Assembly: GCA_050011315.1 (NCBI GenBank)
Contig: JBEKJI010000026.1
Coordinates: 1-51,025, forward strand
DNA: 51,025 bases
Reading direction: 5' to 3'
Origin: Fen-549 sp050011315
GTDB taxonomy: Bacteria; Actinomycetota; Thermoleophilia; Gaiellales; Gaiellaceae
Shown here: positions 17,954 to 25,544 of the stretch, piece by piece
How positions within the stretch are numbered: position 1 is the first letter of the stretch
Layout of the letters: each line of letters opens with the position of its first letter
Position numbers and translations under genes: made by a program
Notes under the pieces: model-generated
Databases searched by the model: none
The model's input: only the letters and a program-made list of their open reading frames with translations
Told to the model about the DNA's origin: nothing

Positions 17954-18560
17954 ATCGTCCGTACACGTCTGGCGAGCCGACCTCACGGCCGCCGATGACG
18001 GCGTCGGCGAGTTCCTCTCGGCGGACGAGCGCGTGCGCGCACAACGCTTCGTCTTCGCAAGAGATCGCGAGCGGTGGGTGCGGGCGCGAGGGATCTTACG
18101 AGCGCTGCTTGGTCGCTATCTCGACCTCGATGCGAAAACGCTGAGCTTCACCTCCGGGCCGAACGGAAAGCCGGTTCTGCTCTCGGAATCGGTGAGCCTT
18201 CACTTCAACCTTTCCCATTCGGGAGACCTGGCGCTGTACGCGTTCGCAAGATTCCCAGTGGGAGTCGACGTCGAGGTCGCACGGCCGGGAATCGACGCGG
18301 TCGCGCTGGCCGAGCGAGCGCTCGGCAGCGACGAGGCCGAGCGGCTGCGGCGGCTGCCGGCCGGCGAACGCGAGCGAGAGTTCCTGCGTGCCTGGGTGCG
18401 CCACGAGGCCTCGCTCAAGTGCCGCGGCAGCGGGCTCGGCACGCGCGCCGATGTGAGCGGGCTGTGGCTCGCCGACGTGGACGTCGGTCCCGGCGCGGCC
18501 GCGGCCGCCGCTCTTGACGGGACGCCGGAAGAGCTCTGTCTCTGGGATTGGTGTGCCTGA
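17895..18560 (+). CDS. 4'-phosphopantetheinyl transferase, Sfp type
   Basis: This enzyme attaches phosphopantetheine from CoA to the serine of carrier domains. The family motifs are in order: FNLSHSGD, VGVDVE (Mg-binding Asp and Glu), and the W-V-R-H-E-A-S-L-K stretch corresponding to the usual WxxKEA. The length (221) is typical. ATG 17895 lies within the last 59 bases of the NRPS gene in another frame, so the two are cotranscribed and probably translationally coupled. Its obvious substrates are S579 and S1638 of the upstream NRPS. Start codons slightly downstream cannot be excluded. Confidence 0.92.
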   Translation: MNETKSHHWKLPPKRLQLAESSVHVWRADLTAADDGVGEFLSADERVRAQRFVFARDRERWVRARGILRALLGRYLDLDAKTLSFTSGPNGKPVLLSESVSLHFNLSHSGDLALYAFARFPVGVDVEVARPGIDAVALAERALGSDEAERLRRLPAGEREREFLRAWVRHEASLKCRGSGLGTRADVSGLWLADVDVGPGAAAAAALDGTPEELCLWDWCA

Positions 18561-18874
18561 CGGATCTTCGTTCGCTCGAGCCCTCTGGAGCGGGCAACGG
18601 AGAGGAGCGCCGTTTTCGTTTGGCCCGTTGGCGCGCATACTCGGCACGAAGCCGGCACATGTTCGAGCGTCTTTCCTCGATACCGTGCTACGCCCCGTGG
18701 GAGGGTTGTTAGAGCGCCAAGCGAAACGAAGCACTCCATCGCCTGGCCGCGCTCGGCGGCGCGATACTGCGTCCTCGGTCGCGCCCGTAGCCTACGGGTC
18801 TTCATTCCGCTTGGCGCTCTGGGGAGGAGGGCGGATTAGCGAAGTGCCAGGCACTCCAAGAAGCGCCGGCGAAG
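18561..18874. other. Gene-free spacer holding a long dispersed repeat
   Basis: The 314 bases between the PPTase and the first recombinase contain no convincing gene. Nearly all of it from 18641 on belongs to the dispersed repeat family (see 18641-18868). Confidence 0.7.
18641..18868 (+). repeat. Dispersed intergenic repeat, long copy 1
   Basis: It begins TCGGCACGAAGCCGGCAC, as does 29862-29879, and runs collinear with the second long copy. Shared blocks are CTCGATACCGTG, ACGCCCCGTGGG, CCAAGCGAAACGAAGCACTCC, GCCGCGCTCGG and TCTTCATtCCGCTTGGC. A central hairpin CCCGTAG-C-CTACGGG (about 18783-18800) occupies the same place as hairpins of different sequence in the other copies. The right end matches 111-158. 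Confidence 0.8.
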
Positions 18875-19792
18875 ATGCGCCGAGACGCACGGCGTCCTCT
18901 TTCGCCGAGCGGGATTCCCACGCAGACGGCGAATCAGCCGGAAGTGGATCTCAACCGGACCATCGACCGCTTCCTAGACTCGCCCTCCTTCTCGGCGGCG
19001 ACGAGGCGCGCCTACCACATCGACCTGGAAGAGTTCGCCGGTTTCCTGGGTCGGAAAGGCGCGACTCTGGAACAGGTGGACGGTCGCCTGCTCGCCCTCT
19101 ACGCCAGTGAGCTCGCCGCCGCCCGCCCCGGACGGCAGCCGCGACGGCTCTCGGAACGAACGATCGCGCGCAAGCTGGCCGCGGTGCGCGGGCTGATCGG
19201 CTTCGCGCTTGGCCCCGCGCGGGTACCCGAGCTGGCGCTGAAACCACGTCGCTCGCGCCACCTACCCGAGACTCCGCGGCCGGACGAGATCGACGAGCTC
19301 CTACGAGCGAGCGAGGGGAAAGGCCCGCTCGCACTCCGTAATCGCGCCCTGCTCGAGCTGGTCTACTCGGCCGGGCTGCGCAGCGCCGAGGCGGTCGGGC
19401 TCGACCTGGCCGACGTGGACTTCGAGAGCGAGACCGTGCACGTGCGCGGCAAGGGCGGCAAGGAACGTGTCGTGCCACTGGGCGAAGAGGCGGCCGCCTG
19501 GGCAGGGCGCTACCTGCACGAGGCCCGCCCCGCGCTCGCCCGTGGCGCCGAGGATGCCTTCTTCCTCTCCGCGAGTGGACGCCGCCTCGACACGAGCACG
19601 CTACGCCGCCTCGTCCGCCACCCGCACCGCCTGCGCCACGCCTTCGCCACGCACCTGCTCGAGGGCGGCGCCGACCTGCGCGTGATCCAGGAGTTGCTCG
19701 GGCACAGCTCGCTCTCGACCACCCAGGTCTACAGCCACGTCGACGCGCGCCGGCTCAGACGCGTCTACGACCGAGCGCATCCGAGATCCTGA
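18875..19792 (+). CDS. Tyrosine recombinase, XerC/XerD family
   Basis: An N-terminal SAM-like DNA-binding domain (about 28-115) is followed by the catalytic domain. Active-site residues are R169 in AGLRSAEA, K193 in RGKGGKER, H251 and R254 in HRLRHAFATH, H277 in LGHSS and Y286 in QVYSH. The catalytic set is complete. The linker between the FFLSASGRR strand and the HxxR box is about 15 residues shorter than in the neighbouring paralogue, an unusual compaction. ATG 18875 is used; GTG at 18944 (residue 24) would give a more typical start and avoids N-terminal sequence right next to the repeat. With the next gene it likely forms a recombinase pair, possibly for chromosome dimer resolution. Confidence 0.88.
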   Translation: MRRDARRPLSPSGIPTQTANQPEVDLNRTIDRFLDSPSFSAATRRAYHIDLEEFAGFLGRKGATLEQVDGRLLALYASELAAARPGRQPRRLSERTIARKLAAVRGLIGFALGPARVPELALKPRRSRHLPETPRPDEIDELLRASEGKGPLALRNRALLELVYSAGLRSAEAVGLDLADVDFESETVHVRGKGGKERVVPLGEEAAAWAGRYLHEARPALARGAEDAFFLSASGRRLDTSTLRRLVRHPHRLRHAFATHLLEGGADLRVIQELLGHSSLSTTQVYSHVDARRLRRVYDRAHPRS

Positions 19793-19869
19793 TCCGCGAA
19801 GTCCGCCTCCCGCCGCCGCTAACGAGGCGAGGAAGAAACGCTCCGTAGGCGGCGAAAGAAGAAAGTCCG

Positions 19870-20766
19870 ATGGAACGAGAAGTCGAAGGCTTTCTCGCCT
19901 TACTCGCCGCGCGCCGTTCGCGGCAGACTGTCGATGCCTATCGCCGCGATCTCGCGGACGCCGCCCGGGTGCTCGAGAAGCCTTTACAGGCAGTCTCGAC
20001 CGACGACCTCGAGCGCTACCTGGCCGATCTGCGCTCGCGCGGCCTGGCGGCGGCTACGGTGGCGCGCCGGCTTGCCTCGCTGCGCTCCTTCTACCGCCAT
20101 CTCGTTCTCGTCGGGGCGCGTGGCGACAACCCGGCCGCCGAGCTGAGGCCACCGCGGCGACAGCGGCATCTTCCCCACCCACTCTCGCCGGCCGAGGCCG
20201 AGCGCCTGATCGAGGCGGCCGCCGGCGTTACGCCGCGCGATCTGCGTGACCGGGCGCTGGTGGAACTTCTCTACGGCGCCGGGCTGCGCGTGAGTGAGGC
20301 AACCGGACTCGAGCGGGCCGGTGTCGATCTCGAGAGCCGGATCGTGCGCTGCCTGGGCAAGGGCGACAAGGAGCGAATCGTCCCGATCGGGCGCCAGGCG
20401 GTCGAGGCGCTGACTCGCTACCTGGCGCGCGGGCGCCCCTATCTCGAGCGCCGTCTCCGTCCCGAGCTCTTTCTCAACGCCCGCGGCGGTGCGTTGACCC
20501 GAGCCGGCGCCTTCCTGATCCTGCGCCGCCTGGCCGAGGTCGCCGGGCTCGAGCCCGAGCGCATCCATCCCCACCTGCTCCGCCACTCCTTCGCCACGCA
20601 TCTGCTCGAGGGCGGCGCCGACCTGCGCAGCGTTCAGGAGATGCTCGGCCACGCCGATCTCTCCACCACCGAGCTCTACACCCACGTCTCCGACCAGCGC
20701 CGGCGCGAGACCTACTTCCGCGCCCATCCGCATGCCAAGCGGCGCACGAAGCTGACAAGTCACTAG
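19870..20766 (+). CDS. xerD: Tyrosine recombinase XerD-like
   Basis: The 298-residue protein has normal XerD length. The catalytic residues are R140 (AGLRVSEA), K164 (LGKGDKER), H235 and R238 (HPHLLRHSF), H261 (LGHADLS) and Y270 (ELYTH). XerC/XerD resolve chromosome dimers at dif sites; which of the two tandem genes plays which part cannot be told from sequence alone. It starts with ATG 19870, 77 bases after the first recombinase. The last 130 or so bases are duplicated further downstream at 20896-21035, and the C-terminal tails of the two copies differ (HAKRRTKLTSH here). The gene itself is intact. Confidence 0.9.
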   Translation: MEREVEGFLALLAARRSRQTVDAYRRDLADAARVLEKPLQAVSTDDLERYLADLRSRGLAAATVARRLASLRSFYRHLVLVGARGDNPAAELRPPRRQRHLPHPLSPAEAERLIEAAAGVTPRDLRDRALVELLYGAGLRVSEATGLERAGVDLESRIVRCLGKGDKERIVPIGRQAVEALTRYLARGRPYLERRLRPELFLNARGGALTRAGAFLILRRLAEVAGLEPERIHPHLLRHSFATHLLEGGADLRSVQEMLGHADLSTTELYTHVSDQRRRETYFRAHPHAKRRTKLTSH

Positions 20767-20808
20767 GGGTGAACAGCGCATTCAGATTCTCTGGGTCGCT
20801 AGCACCAA

Positions 20809-20874
20809 GCGATGCTAGGACGCAGGGAGCGTTCGTAGCGGCGCTACGGACGCGACTGAGGACAACGCAGCGCG
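20809..20874 (-). repeat. Dispersed intergenic repeat, inverted core copy
   Basis: It begins GCGATGCTAGGACGCAGG and ends GAGGACAACGCAGCG, which is the reverse complement of 29983-30049 except in the middle. The centre is a hairpin CGTAGC-GGC-GCTACG (20834-20848), where the other copy has CGTAGC-CTCCA-GCTACG. The stem is kept and the loop changes. It lies between the two copies of the xerD tail. Confidence 0.75.
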
Positions 20875-20895
20875 CCGCGTGATAGCGGGCCAGAG

Positions 20896-21035
20896 CAGGA
20901 GATGCTCGGCCACGCCGACCTCTCCACTCCGAGCTCTACACCCACGTCTCCGACCAGCGCCGGCGCGAGACCTACTTCCGCGCCCACCCGCACGCACGGC
21001 GCAGGTCCGCGCCTGCGGCCAAGAAAGTCCACTAG
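20896..21035 (+). pseudogene. Duplicated 3' end of xerD, frameshifted
   Basis: From CAGGAGATGCTCGGCCACGC this region repeats xerD 20635-20766, covering the catalytic His and Tyr and the tail up to a matching CACTAG end. A one-base loss near 20930 (CTCCACTCCGAG against CTCCACCACCGAG) breaks the frame, and there is no start codon or 5' part. The tail reads HARRRSAPAAKKVH, unlike the intact gene's tail. It is a remnant of a partial duplication, and may carry the ancestral gene end. Confidence 0.85.
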
Positions 21036-21045
21036 CGATCGGTCC

Positions 21046-21582
21046 TTAACGGCGGGGGCCGCGTGAGCTGGCCTTGCGTTTGAGCGAGGCGACGACGGTG
21101 CGGGCGGCAACGCGCAGGTTCTCGTCCTGAGAGTCGTCGTCGGCCATGCCGGCCAGCATCCCGAGCGTGTCGGGCTGCGCGGAGCCGTTGCGCAGGCAGA
21201 GGATGGCGAGCCGGCGAACGGCGCTGTTCGAGTCCCGGCTGGCAAGTATGTGCAGGTTGGAGCGAACGGAGTTGACCGCTCCGGGATGCTCGCGCGAGAG
21301 CAGCTCCAGCGAGACCAGCGCCGAGCCGCGGCAGGCCGGACTCTCGTCGTCGAAGCCGCGCTTCAAGAGCTCCAGCTTCTGGCGGAAGCGGAACTGGCCC
21401 ACGGCCTTGTAGGCGACCGCTCGCTCGCGGAAGTCGGCGTCGCGCGCCGCCGCCTCGATCTCTTCGTCCCACTCGCTGCGTATCTGCGCCAGCTCGCGCT
21501 CGGCTCCGCGCATGGCCAGCCCGTCCGCCTCGGTCGCTGCCTGGGCAAGCGTCATCGGCTTCTCTCCTCCCGTTTCACTCAT
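21046..21582 (-). CDS. HEAT-repeat protein cotranscribed with citrate synthase
   Basis: The 178-residue product is mostly helical, with HEAT-like repeats in which segments such as ERAVAYKAVGQ, CRGSALVSLELLS and AVRRLAILCLRNG recur at 30-40 residue spacing. Such repeats form protein-binding scaffolds. No catalytic motif is visible and the function is unknown. The start overlaps the citrate synthase stop by 4 bases, so its expression is coupled to gltA. A regulatory or assembly role for a TCA enzyme is possible but is only inferred from position. An internal ATG at residue 10 is an alternative start. Confidence 0.7.
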   Translation of the reverse strand: MSETGGEKPMTLAQAATEADGLAMRGAERELAQIRSEWDEEIEAAARDADFRERAVAYKAVGQFRFRQKLELLKRGFDDESPACRGSALVSLELLSREHPGAVNSVRSNLHILASRDSNSAVRRLAILCLRNGSAQPDTLGMLAGMADDDSQDENLRVAARTVVASLKRKASSRGPRR

Positions 21583-22724
21583 GCCGTCTGGCCGGCCCTT
21601 CGACTGGCGACCGGGAACTCGCGCGGGGCTGGCCCCGTGTAGTTGATGGTGGGCCTGATGATCCTGTTGTCGAGGTGCTGCTCGATCACGTGGGCCGCCC
21701 AGCCGACCACACGGTTGGCGGCAAACAGCGCCGTCAGCAGGTCGATCGGGAAGCCGAGGTAGTAGAGCACCGAGGCCGAGTAGAGGTCGACGTTCGGCAC
21801 CAGGCCCTTACGCTCGAAGACACGGCGCTCCATGCGCTCGGTCATTGCGAACCAGTTCGGCTCGTCCGGCTCGGCGCGCTCGAAGACCTTGCGCCCGATC
21901 TCCTTGAGCACGATCGCGCGCGGATCGGTGACCTCCTTGTAGATCGCGTGCCCGAAGCCCGGAATCTTCTTTCCCCGGTCGAGCATGTCGTCGACCCAGG
22001 CATCGACCTTCTCCTCGGAACCGATCCGCTTCAGCGTCGCCATCACCCACTCGTTGGCGCCGCCGTGCAGGGGGCCCTTGAGAGCAGCGATCGCACCGAC
22101 GATGGCCGAGTGCATGTCGGTGCAGGTGGCGGCGATCACGCGCGCGGCGAAGGTCGAAGCGTTCATCTCGTGATCGGCATGGAGGATCGAAACGGCGTCG
22201 AGGACGCGCGCGTCTTCTTCGCTCGGCAACTCGCCGCGCAGCATCCAGAGGAAGTTGGCCGCGTAGTCGAGCTCCGGATCGGGCCCGACCGGCTCGAGAC
22301 CGTAGTAGCGACGGCGGTAGCGCGCCATCACCGTCGGTAGCTGCGAGATCAGTCGTACCGCCTTGCGCTGGTTGGCCTCCGGCTCGTTCGAGGCCTTGTC
22401 GGGATCGGAGAAGGAGAGCGCCGAGCCCATCGAGCGCATCGCCTCCATCGGTCGCGCGTAGCGCGCCGAGTCGTCCACGACCGCCTCGACCTCGGTCGGA
22501 ATCGAGCGGGCGGCGAGCAGCTCCTCCTTGAAGGCCGCCAGCTGCTCGCTGCCCGGAAGCTCCCCGTGCAAGAGCAGGTGGCAGACCTCCTCGAAGGTCG
22601 AGTTGTGAACGAGATCAACGACGTCGTAGCCGCGGTAGCGCAGGATTCCCTGCACACCATCGATCGAGGTGATGCTCGAATCGACGGCTACGACTCCTCT
22701 GAGTCCTTTTTCACTCTCAGGCAT
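21579..22724 (-). CDS. gltA: Citrate synthase
   Basis: It condenses acetyl-CoA and oxaloacetate to citrate. The catalytic residues are visible: H220 in GPLHGGAN, H259 in GFGHAIYK and D313 in NVDLYSA, with H185 in LHADHEMNAS nearby. At 381 residues it is the short type common in Gram-positive bacteria and archaea; 2-methylcitrate synthase shares this form and cannot be fully excluded. The frame is open to 23537, but only because it shadows icd; the start is ATG 22724 (MPESEKGL). It is divergent from icd across 123 bases, so both TCA genes may share a control region. It is coupled to the HEAT gene downstream. Confidence 0.94.
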   Translation of the reverse strand: MPESEKGLRGVVAVDSSITSIDGVQGILRYRGYDVVDLVHNSTFEEVCHLLLHGELPGSEQLAAFKEELLAARSIPTEVEAVVDDSARYARPMEAMRSMGSALSFSDPDKASNEPEANQRKAVRLISQLPTVMARYRRRYYGLEPVGPDPELDYAANFLWMLRGELPSEEDARVLDAVSILHADHEMNASTFAARVIAATCTDMHSAIVGAIAALKGPLHGGANEWVMATLKRIGSEEKVDAWVDDMLDRGKKIPGFGHAIYKEVTDPRAIVLKEIGRKVFERAEPDEPNWFAMTERMERRVFERKGLVPNVDLYSASVLYYLGFPIDLLTALFAANRVVGWAAHVIEQHLDNRIIRPTINYTGPAPREFPVASRRAGQTA

Positions 22725-22847
22725 TGGTTGCACTGTACCCCACGCTTCGAGCCGGGAGCCAACCGGCATTGCGCAGGGGCGCCGGCGCCGGCAGGCGCCG
22801 CTACGACCGCACGCAACCCGGCCGTCATCCGTAGAATCGCGCCCACG

Positions 22848-23927
22848 ATGACGCACCAGGTGACTCTGATCCCGGGCGACGGCACCGGCCCCGAGCTGAC
22901 CGAGGCGACCAGACGCGTACTCGAGGCGACCGGTGTCGCCTTCGAGTGGGAGGTCGTCGAGGCAGGTGCCGACGTGATGGAGCGCTACGACGGTAATCCT
23001 CTTCCCGAACAGGTTCTGGACTCGATTCGACGCACCGGCGTCGCTCTCAAGGGTCCGATCACGACGCCCGTCGGCGGCGGCTTCCGCTCGGTCAACGTCG
23101 GCCTGCGCAAGGCGCTCGACCTCTACGGCCAGGTGCGCCCCTGCAAAAGCTACGAGGGTGTGCGCAGCCGCTTCGACAACGTCGACCTGATCATCATCCG
23201 CGAGAACACCGAGGACCTCTACGCCGGGATCGAATACGAGCAGGGAACGCCCGAGGCCGAGGAGCTGATCGCCTGGATCGAGTCCAAGGGCGGAGTTCTG
23301 CGCCACCGCGACGCCGGCATCTCGATTAAACCGATCTCGATCAGCGGCACGCGCCGGATCGTCCAGTTCGCCTTCGACCACGCGCGCTCCAACGGCCGGC
23401 GCAAGGTAACCGCGGTGCACAAGGCCAACATCATGAAGTTCTCCGACGGGCTCTACCTGCGCGTCGCGCGCGAGGTGGCGGCCGAGAACTCCGACATCGC
23501 CTTCGACGACCGCATCGTCGACAACATGTGCATGCAACTCGTGCAGCGGCCCGACGAGTACGACGTGCTGGTGCTACCGAACCTCTACGGCGACGTCCTC
23601 TCCGACCTCTGCGCAGGGATGATCGGCGGGCTCGGGATGGCGCCGGGCGCCAACTTCGGTGAGGGCATCGCGGTCTTCGAGCCCACCCACGGCTCGGCAC
23701 CCAAGTACACCGGCCAGAACAAGGTCAACCCGATGGCGCAGATGCTCTCCGGAATGCTGATGCTCAAGCACCTGGGTGAGAATGAGGCGGCGGGCCGGCT
23801 CGAGGACGCGATCGCCGCGGTGATCCGCGAGGGAAAGTCGCTCACCTACGACATGAAGCCGACGCGAGACGACCCGACCGCGGTCGGCACCAGCGAGGTC
23901 GCGGACGCGATCATCGCCAAACTCTGA
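22848..23927 (+). CDS. icd: Isocitrate dehydrogenase (short, IDH/IPMDH family)
   Basis: The 359-residue product belongs to the isocitrate/isopropylmalate dehydrogenase family. The substrate loop RSVNVGLRKALDL has the S-x-N-x-x-L-R pattern that binds isocitrate. The active site shows RENTEDLYAGIEY with its tyrosine, the lysine in HKANIMKFSDG, and metal-binding aspartates in DDRIVDN and LYGDVLSDL. The short form is usually NAD-dependent; homoisocitrate dehydrogenase is a less likely alternative. The start is ATG 22848; the open frame back to 22566 overlaps gltA and is not credible. Position opposite gltA supports a TCA role. Confidence 0.92.
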   Translation: MTHQVTLIPGDGTGPELTEATRRVLEATGVAFEWEVVEAGADVMERYDGNPLPEQVLDSIRRTGVALKGPITTPVGGGFRSVNVGLRKALDLYGQVRPCKSYEGVRSRFDNVDLIIIRENTEDLYAGIEYEQGTPEAEELIAWIESKGGVLRHRDAGISIKPISISGTRRIVQFAFDHARSNGRRKVTAVHKANIMKFSDGLYLRVAREVAAENSDIAFDDRIVDNMCMQLVQRPDEYDVLVLPNLYGDVLSDLCAGMIGGLGMAPGANFGEGIAVFEPTHGSAPKYTGQNKVNPMAQMLSGMLMLKHLGENEAAGRLEDAIAAVIREGKSLTYDMKPTRDDPTAVGTSEVADAIIAKL

Positions 23928-24018
23928 GAGGCGCCGGCGGCGACGGAAAAGCTGCACATTCCTCCGTCAGGCGTTAACGTCACAGCCAACCATTCGGAGT
24001 CGATCTGGGAGGCGCGAT

Positions 24019-24339
24019 ATGGATTTCCATTGGGAGACGATCACAGGGGTCAATCTGATATTGAGTGCCGTGATTCTGGCTCTCGGTCTGGTCGGCTACG
24101 GGCTGTCCAGGAAAATCGCCTCGCTCTACATAGGGCTGGCGTTCGGCCTCTTCGGGTTTTCCCACCTGGCAACGCTGATGGGGAAAAAGGACTCGTGGGA
24201 ATACGAGCTGGTCGCGGTCAGGTCGGTGGGATATCTGCTGGTGGCGCTCGCGCTGTACAGGGTGGTCGTCGCCGTCAAGAAGGAAGCTGCCAAACCAGCC
24301 CGCAGCCCGGCGCGGGCACGCCCCCGTAAATCGGGTTGA
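24019..24339 (+). CDS. Small three-helix membrane protein
   Basis: The 106-residue product has three hydrophobic segments (about 9-31, 34-53 and 68-86) and a basic, proline-rich cytoplasmic tail ending ARPRKSG. GGAGG at 24008-24012 is six bases before the ATG, one of the best ribosome sites in the window. I do not recognise the family, and no enzymatic motif is visible. It follows icd by 91 bases on the same strand and its stop overlaps the putative TTG start of queF, so it may be expressed with queF. Confidence 0.7.
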   Translation: MDFHWETITGVNLILSAVILALGLVGYGLSRKIASLYIGLAFGLFGFSHLATLMGKKDSWEYELVAVRSVGYLLVALALYRVVVAVKKEAAKPARSPARARPRKSG

Positions 24340-24710
24340 AAGGAAACGGCGATAAAGCCCTGACCATCGAGACGCTCGATAACCGCTTCCGCGAACGGCC
24401 CTACGAGGTCGAGCTAGAGGCGCTCGAGTTCACCTCGCTCTGCCCGCTCACCGGCGCCCCCGACTTCGGTGTCCTCGTCATCCGCTACGTGCCGGACGCC
24501 TCCCTGCTCGAGCTGAAGTCGCTCAGGGACTACCTGACCTCGTTCCGCGAGCGCAAGATCCTCCAGGAGGAGGTCGTCAACGCCGTGCTGGACGAGATCG
24601 TCCGCTCGTCGTCCCCGCGCTTCGCCGAGGTCGAAGGCATCTTCAACGTTCGTGGCGGAATCGAGGCGCGAGTAAGGGCCCAGATGGGAGAGAATCCCCT
24701 CGATGATTAG
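24336..24710 (+). CDS. queF: NADPH-dependent preQ0 reductase QueF
   Basis: QueF reduces 7-cyano-7-deazaguanine to preQ1 in queuosine synthesis. The short YkvM-type form (124 residues) shows the catalytic cysteine in TSLCPLTGAPDFG and the family motif LELKSLRDYLTSFR, with a conserved Glu. The start is uncertain. TTG at 24336 overlaps the previous stop by 4 bases, and CTG at 24360 is also possible; AAGGA lies between them. No queC, queD or queE is in the window. The region right after the stop codon holds the palindrome CGTTTCGAAACG. Confidence 0.9.
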   Translation: MKGNGDKALTIETLDNRFRERPYEVELEALEFTSLCPLTGAPDFGVLVIRYVPDASLLELKSLRDYLTSFRERKILQEEVVNAVLDEIVRSSSPRFAEVEGIFNVRGGIEARVRAQMGENPLDD

Positions 24711-24765
24711 AGCTCGTTTCGAAACGAAGCGCTCCGCCGGCTGGGCCGTCATTTGAAACGAGCTC
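24710..24765. repeat. Inverted repeat after queF with embedded palindrome
   Basis: GAGCTCGTTTC (24710-24720) and GAAACGAGCTC (24755-24765) are a perfect 11-base inverted repeat around 34 bases. A competing palindrome CGTTTCGAAACG sits at 24715-24726. The same palindrome, followed by a similar CTCCGCCG block, occurs at 29807-29833 just after bioA. The block GAAACGAAGCGCTCC also resembles the dispersed repeat family. It overlaps the presumed TTG start of the SDR gene. Confidence 0.6.
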
Positions 24766-25508
24766 CCAAGACCGATCTGAGAGGTAGGACGGCGATCGTC
24801 TGCGGCGCCTCCTCGGGCATCGGCCTTGCGATCGCCGAGGAGCTCGACGAGGCGGGTGCCAACGTCTCGATGTTCGCCCGGCGCCGGCTGCTACTGGAGA
24901 AAGAGGCCGACCGCATCGGCGCGTTGGCCGTGCAGGGCGACCTGACCAGCCCGCGTGACCTGCGCAACCTGGTCGAGCGCACGGTCGGCACCTTCGGCGG
25001 CATCGACATCCTCGTTAACAACGGTGGCGGCCCGCCGGCCGGGCCGGCGCTCGAGATCGACGACGAGTCGCTCGAGGACGCGGTCACGCTGCTGCTCTTC
25101 TCCGCTGTCCGGCTGACCAACCTCTGCCTGCCCCACCTACGAGGTAGCAAGGCGGGGCGGATCATCAACATCAGCTCGAGCGCCGTCCGCGAGCCGATCG
25201 ACAACCTCGCCCTCTCGAATGCCGTCCGCCCCGGTCTCGTCGGCTGGGCCAAGACGCTGTCCCACGAGCTCGGTCCGCAGGGAATCACCGTCAACTCGAT
25301 CGCGCCCGGACGGATCGCAACCGGGCGCCTCGAGGAGCTCTACAAGACGCGCTCACGCGACGACGACCTGGCGCAGATCCCGCTCGGTCGCTTCGGCGAT
25401 CCGCACGAAGTTGCCGCCGTCGTGGCCTTTCTCGCCTCCGACGCGGCCAGCTACGTCACCGGCACGCTGATCCCGGTCGACGGCGGCGCGAGCAGAGGAT
25501 TGCTCTAG
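24753..25508 (+). CDS. Atypical short-chain dehydrogenase/reductase family protein
   Basis: A Rossmann-fold SDR of 251 residues. The cofactor motif CGASSGIG (17-24) and the LVNNGGG segment are present, and the end SYVTGTLIPVDGGASRG is typical of the 3-oxoacyl-ACP reductase-like group. However, the catalytic YxxxK is absent: L152 and N156 stand where Tyr and Lys are expected (LALSN). The serine near 142 is kept. This matches a known subgroup of SDR-like proteins without a canonical catalytic tetrad, so ordinary reductase activity should not be assumed. The TTG start at 24753 is the only candidate and lies inside an inverted repeat, so the true start is uncertain. Confidence 0.82.
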   Translation: MKRAPKTDLRGRTAIVCGASSGIGLAIAEELDEAGANVSMFARRRLLLEKEADRIGALAVQGDLTSPRDLRNLVERTVGTFGGIDILVNNGGGPPAGPALEIDDESLEDAVTLLLFSAVRLTNLCLPHLRGSKAGRIINISSSAVREPIDNLALSNAVRPGLVGWAKTLSHELGPQGITVNSIAPGRIATGRLEELYKTRSRDDDLAQIPLGRFGDPHEVAAVVAFLASDAASYVTGTLIPVDGGASRGLL

Positions 25509-25544
25509 CCGGCACACGAGCCGGCGCCTGTATGCTCGCCGGTG

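Noticed and set aside
18561..18874. Possible small genes in the repeat-filled spacer
   Set aside because: The frames are interrupted or differ between repeat copies, and no ribosome site or conserved product is visible.
22725..23537. Long minus-strand extension of citrate synthase
   Set aside because: It lies opposite icd, lacks family similarity, and the true start MPESEKGL fits the family length.
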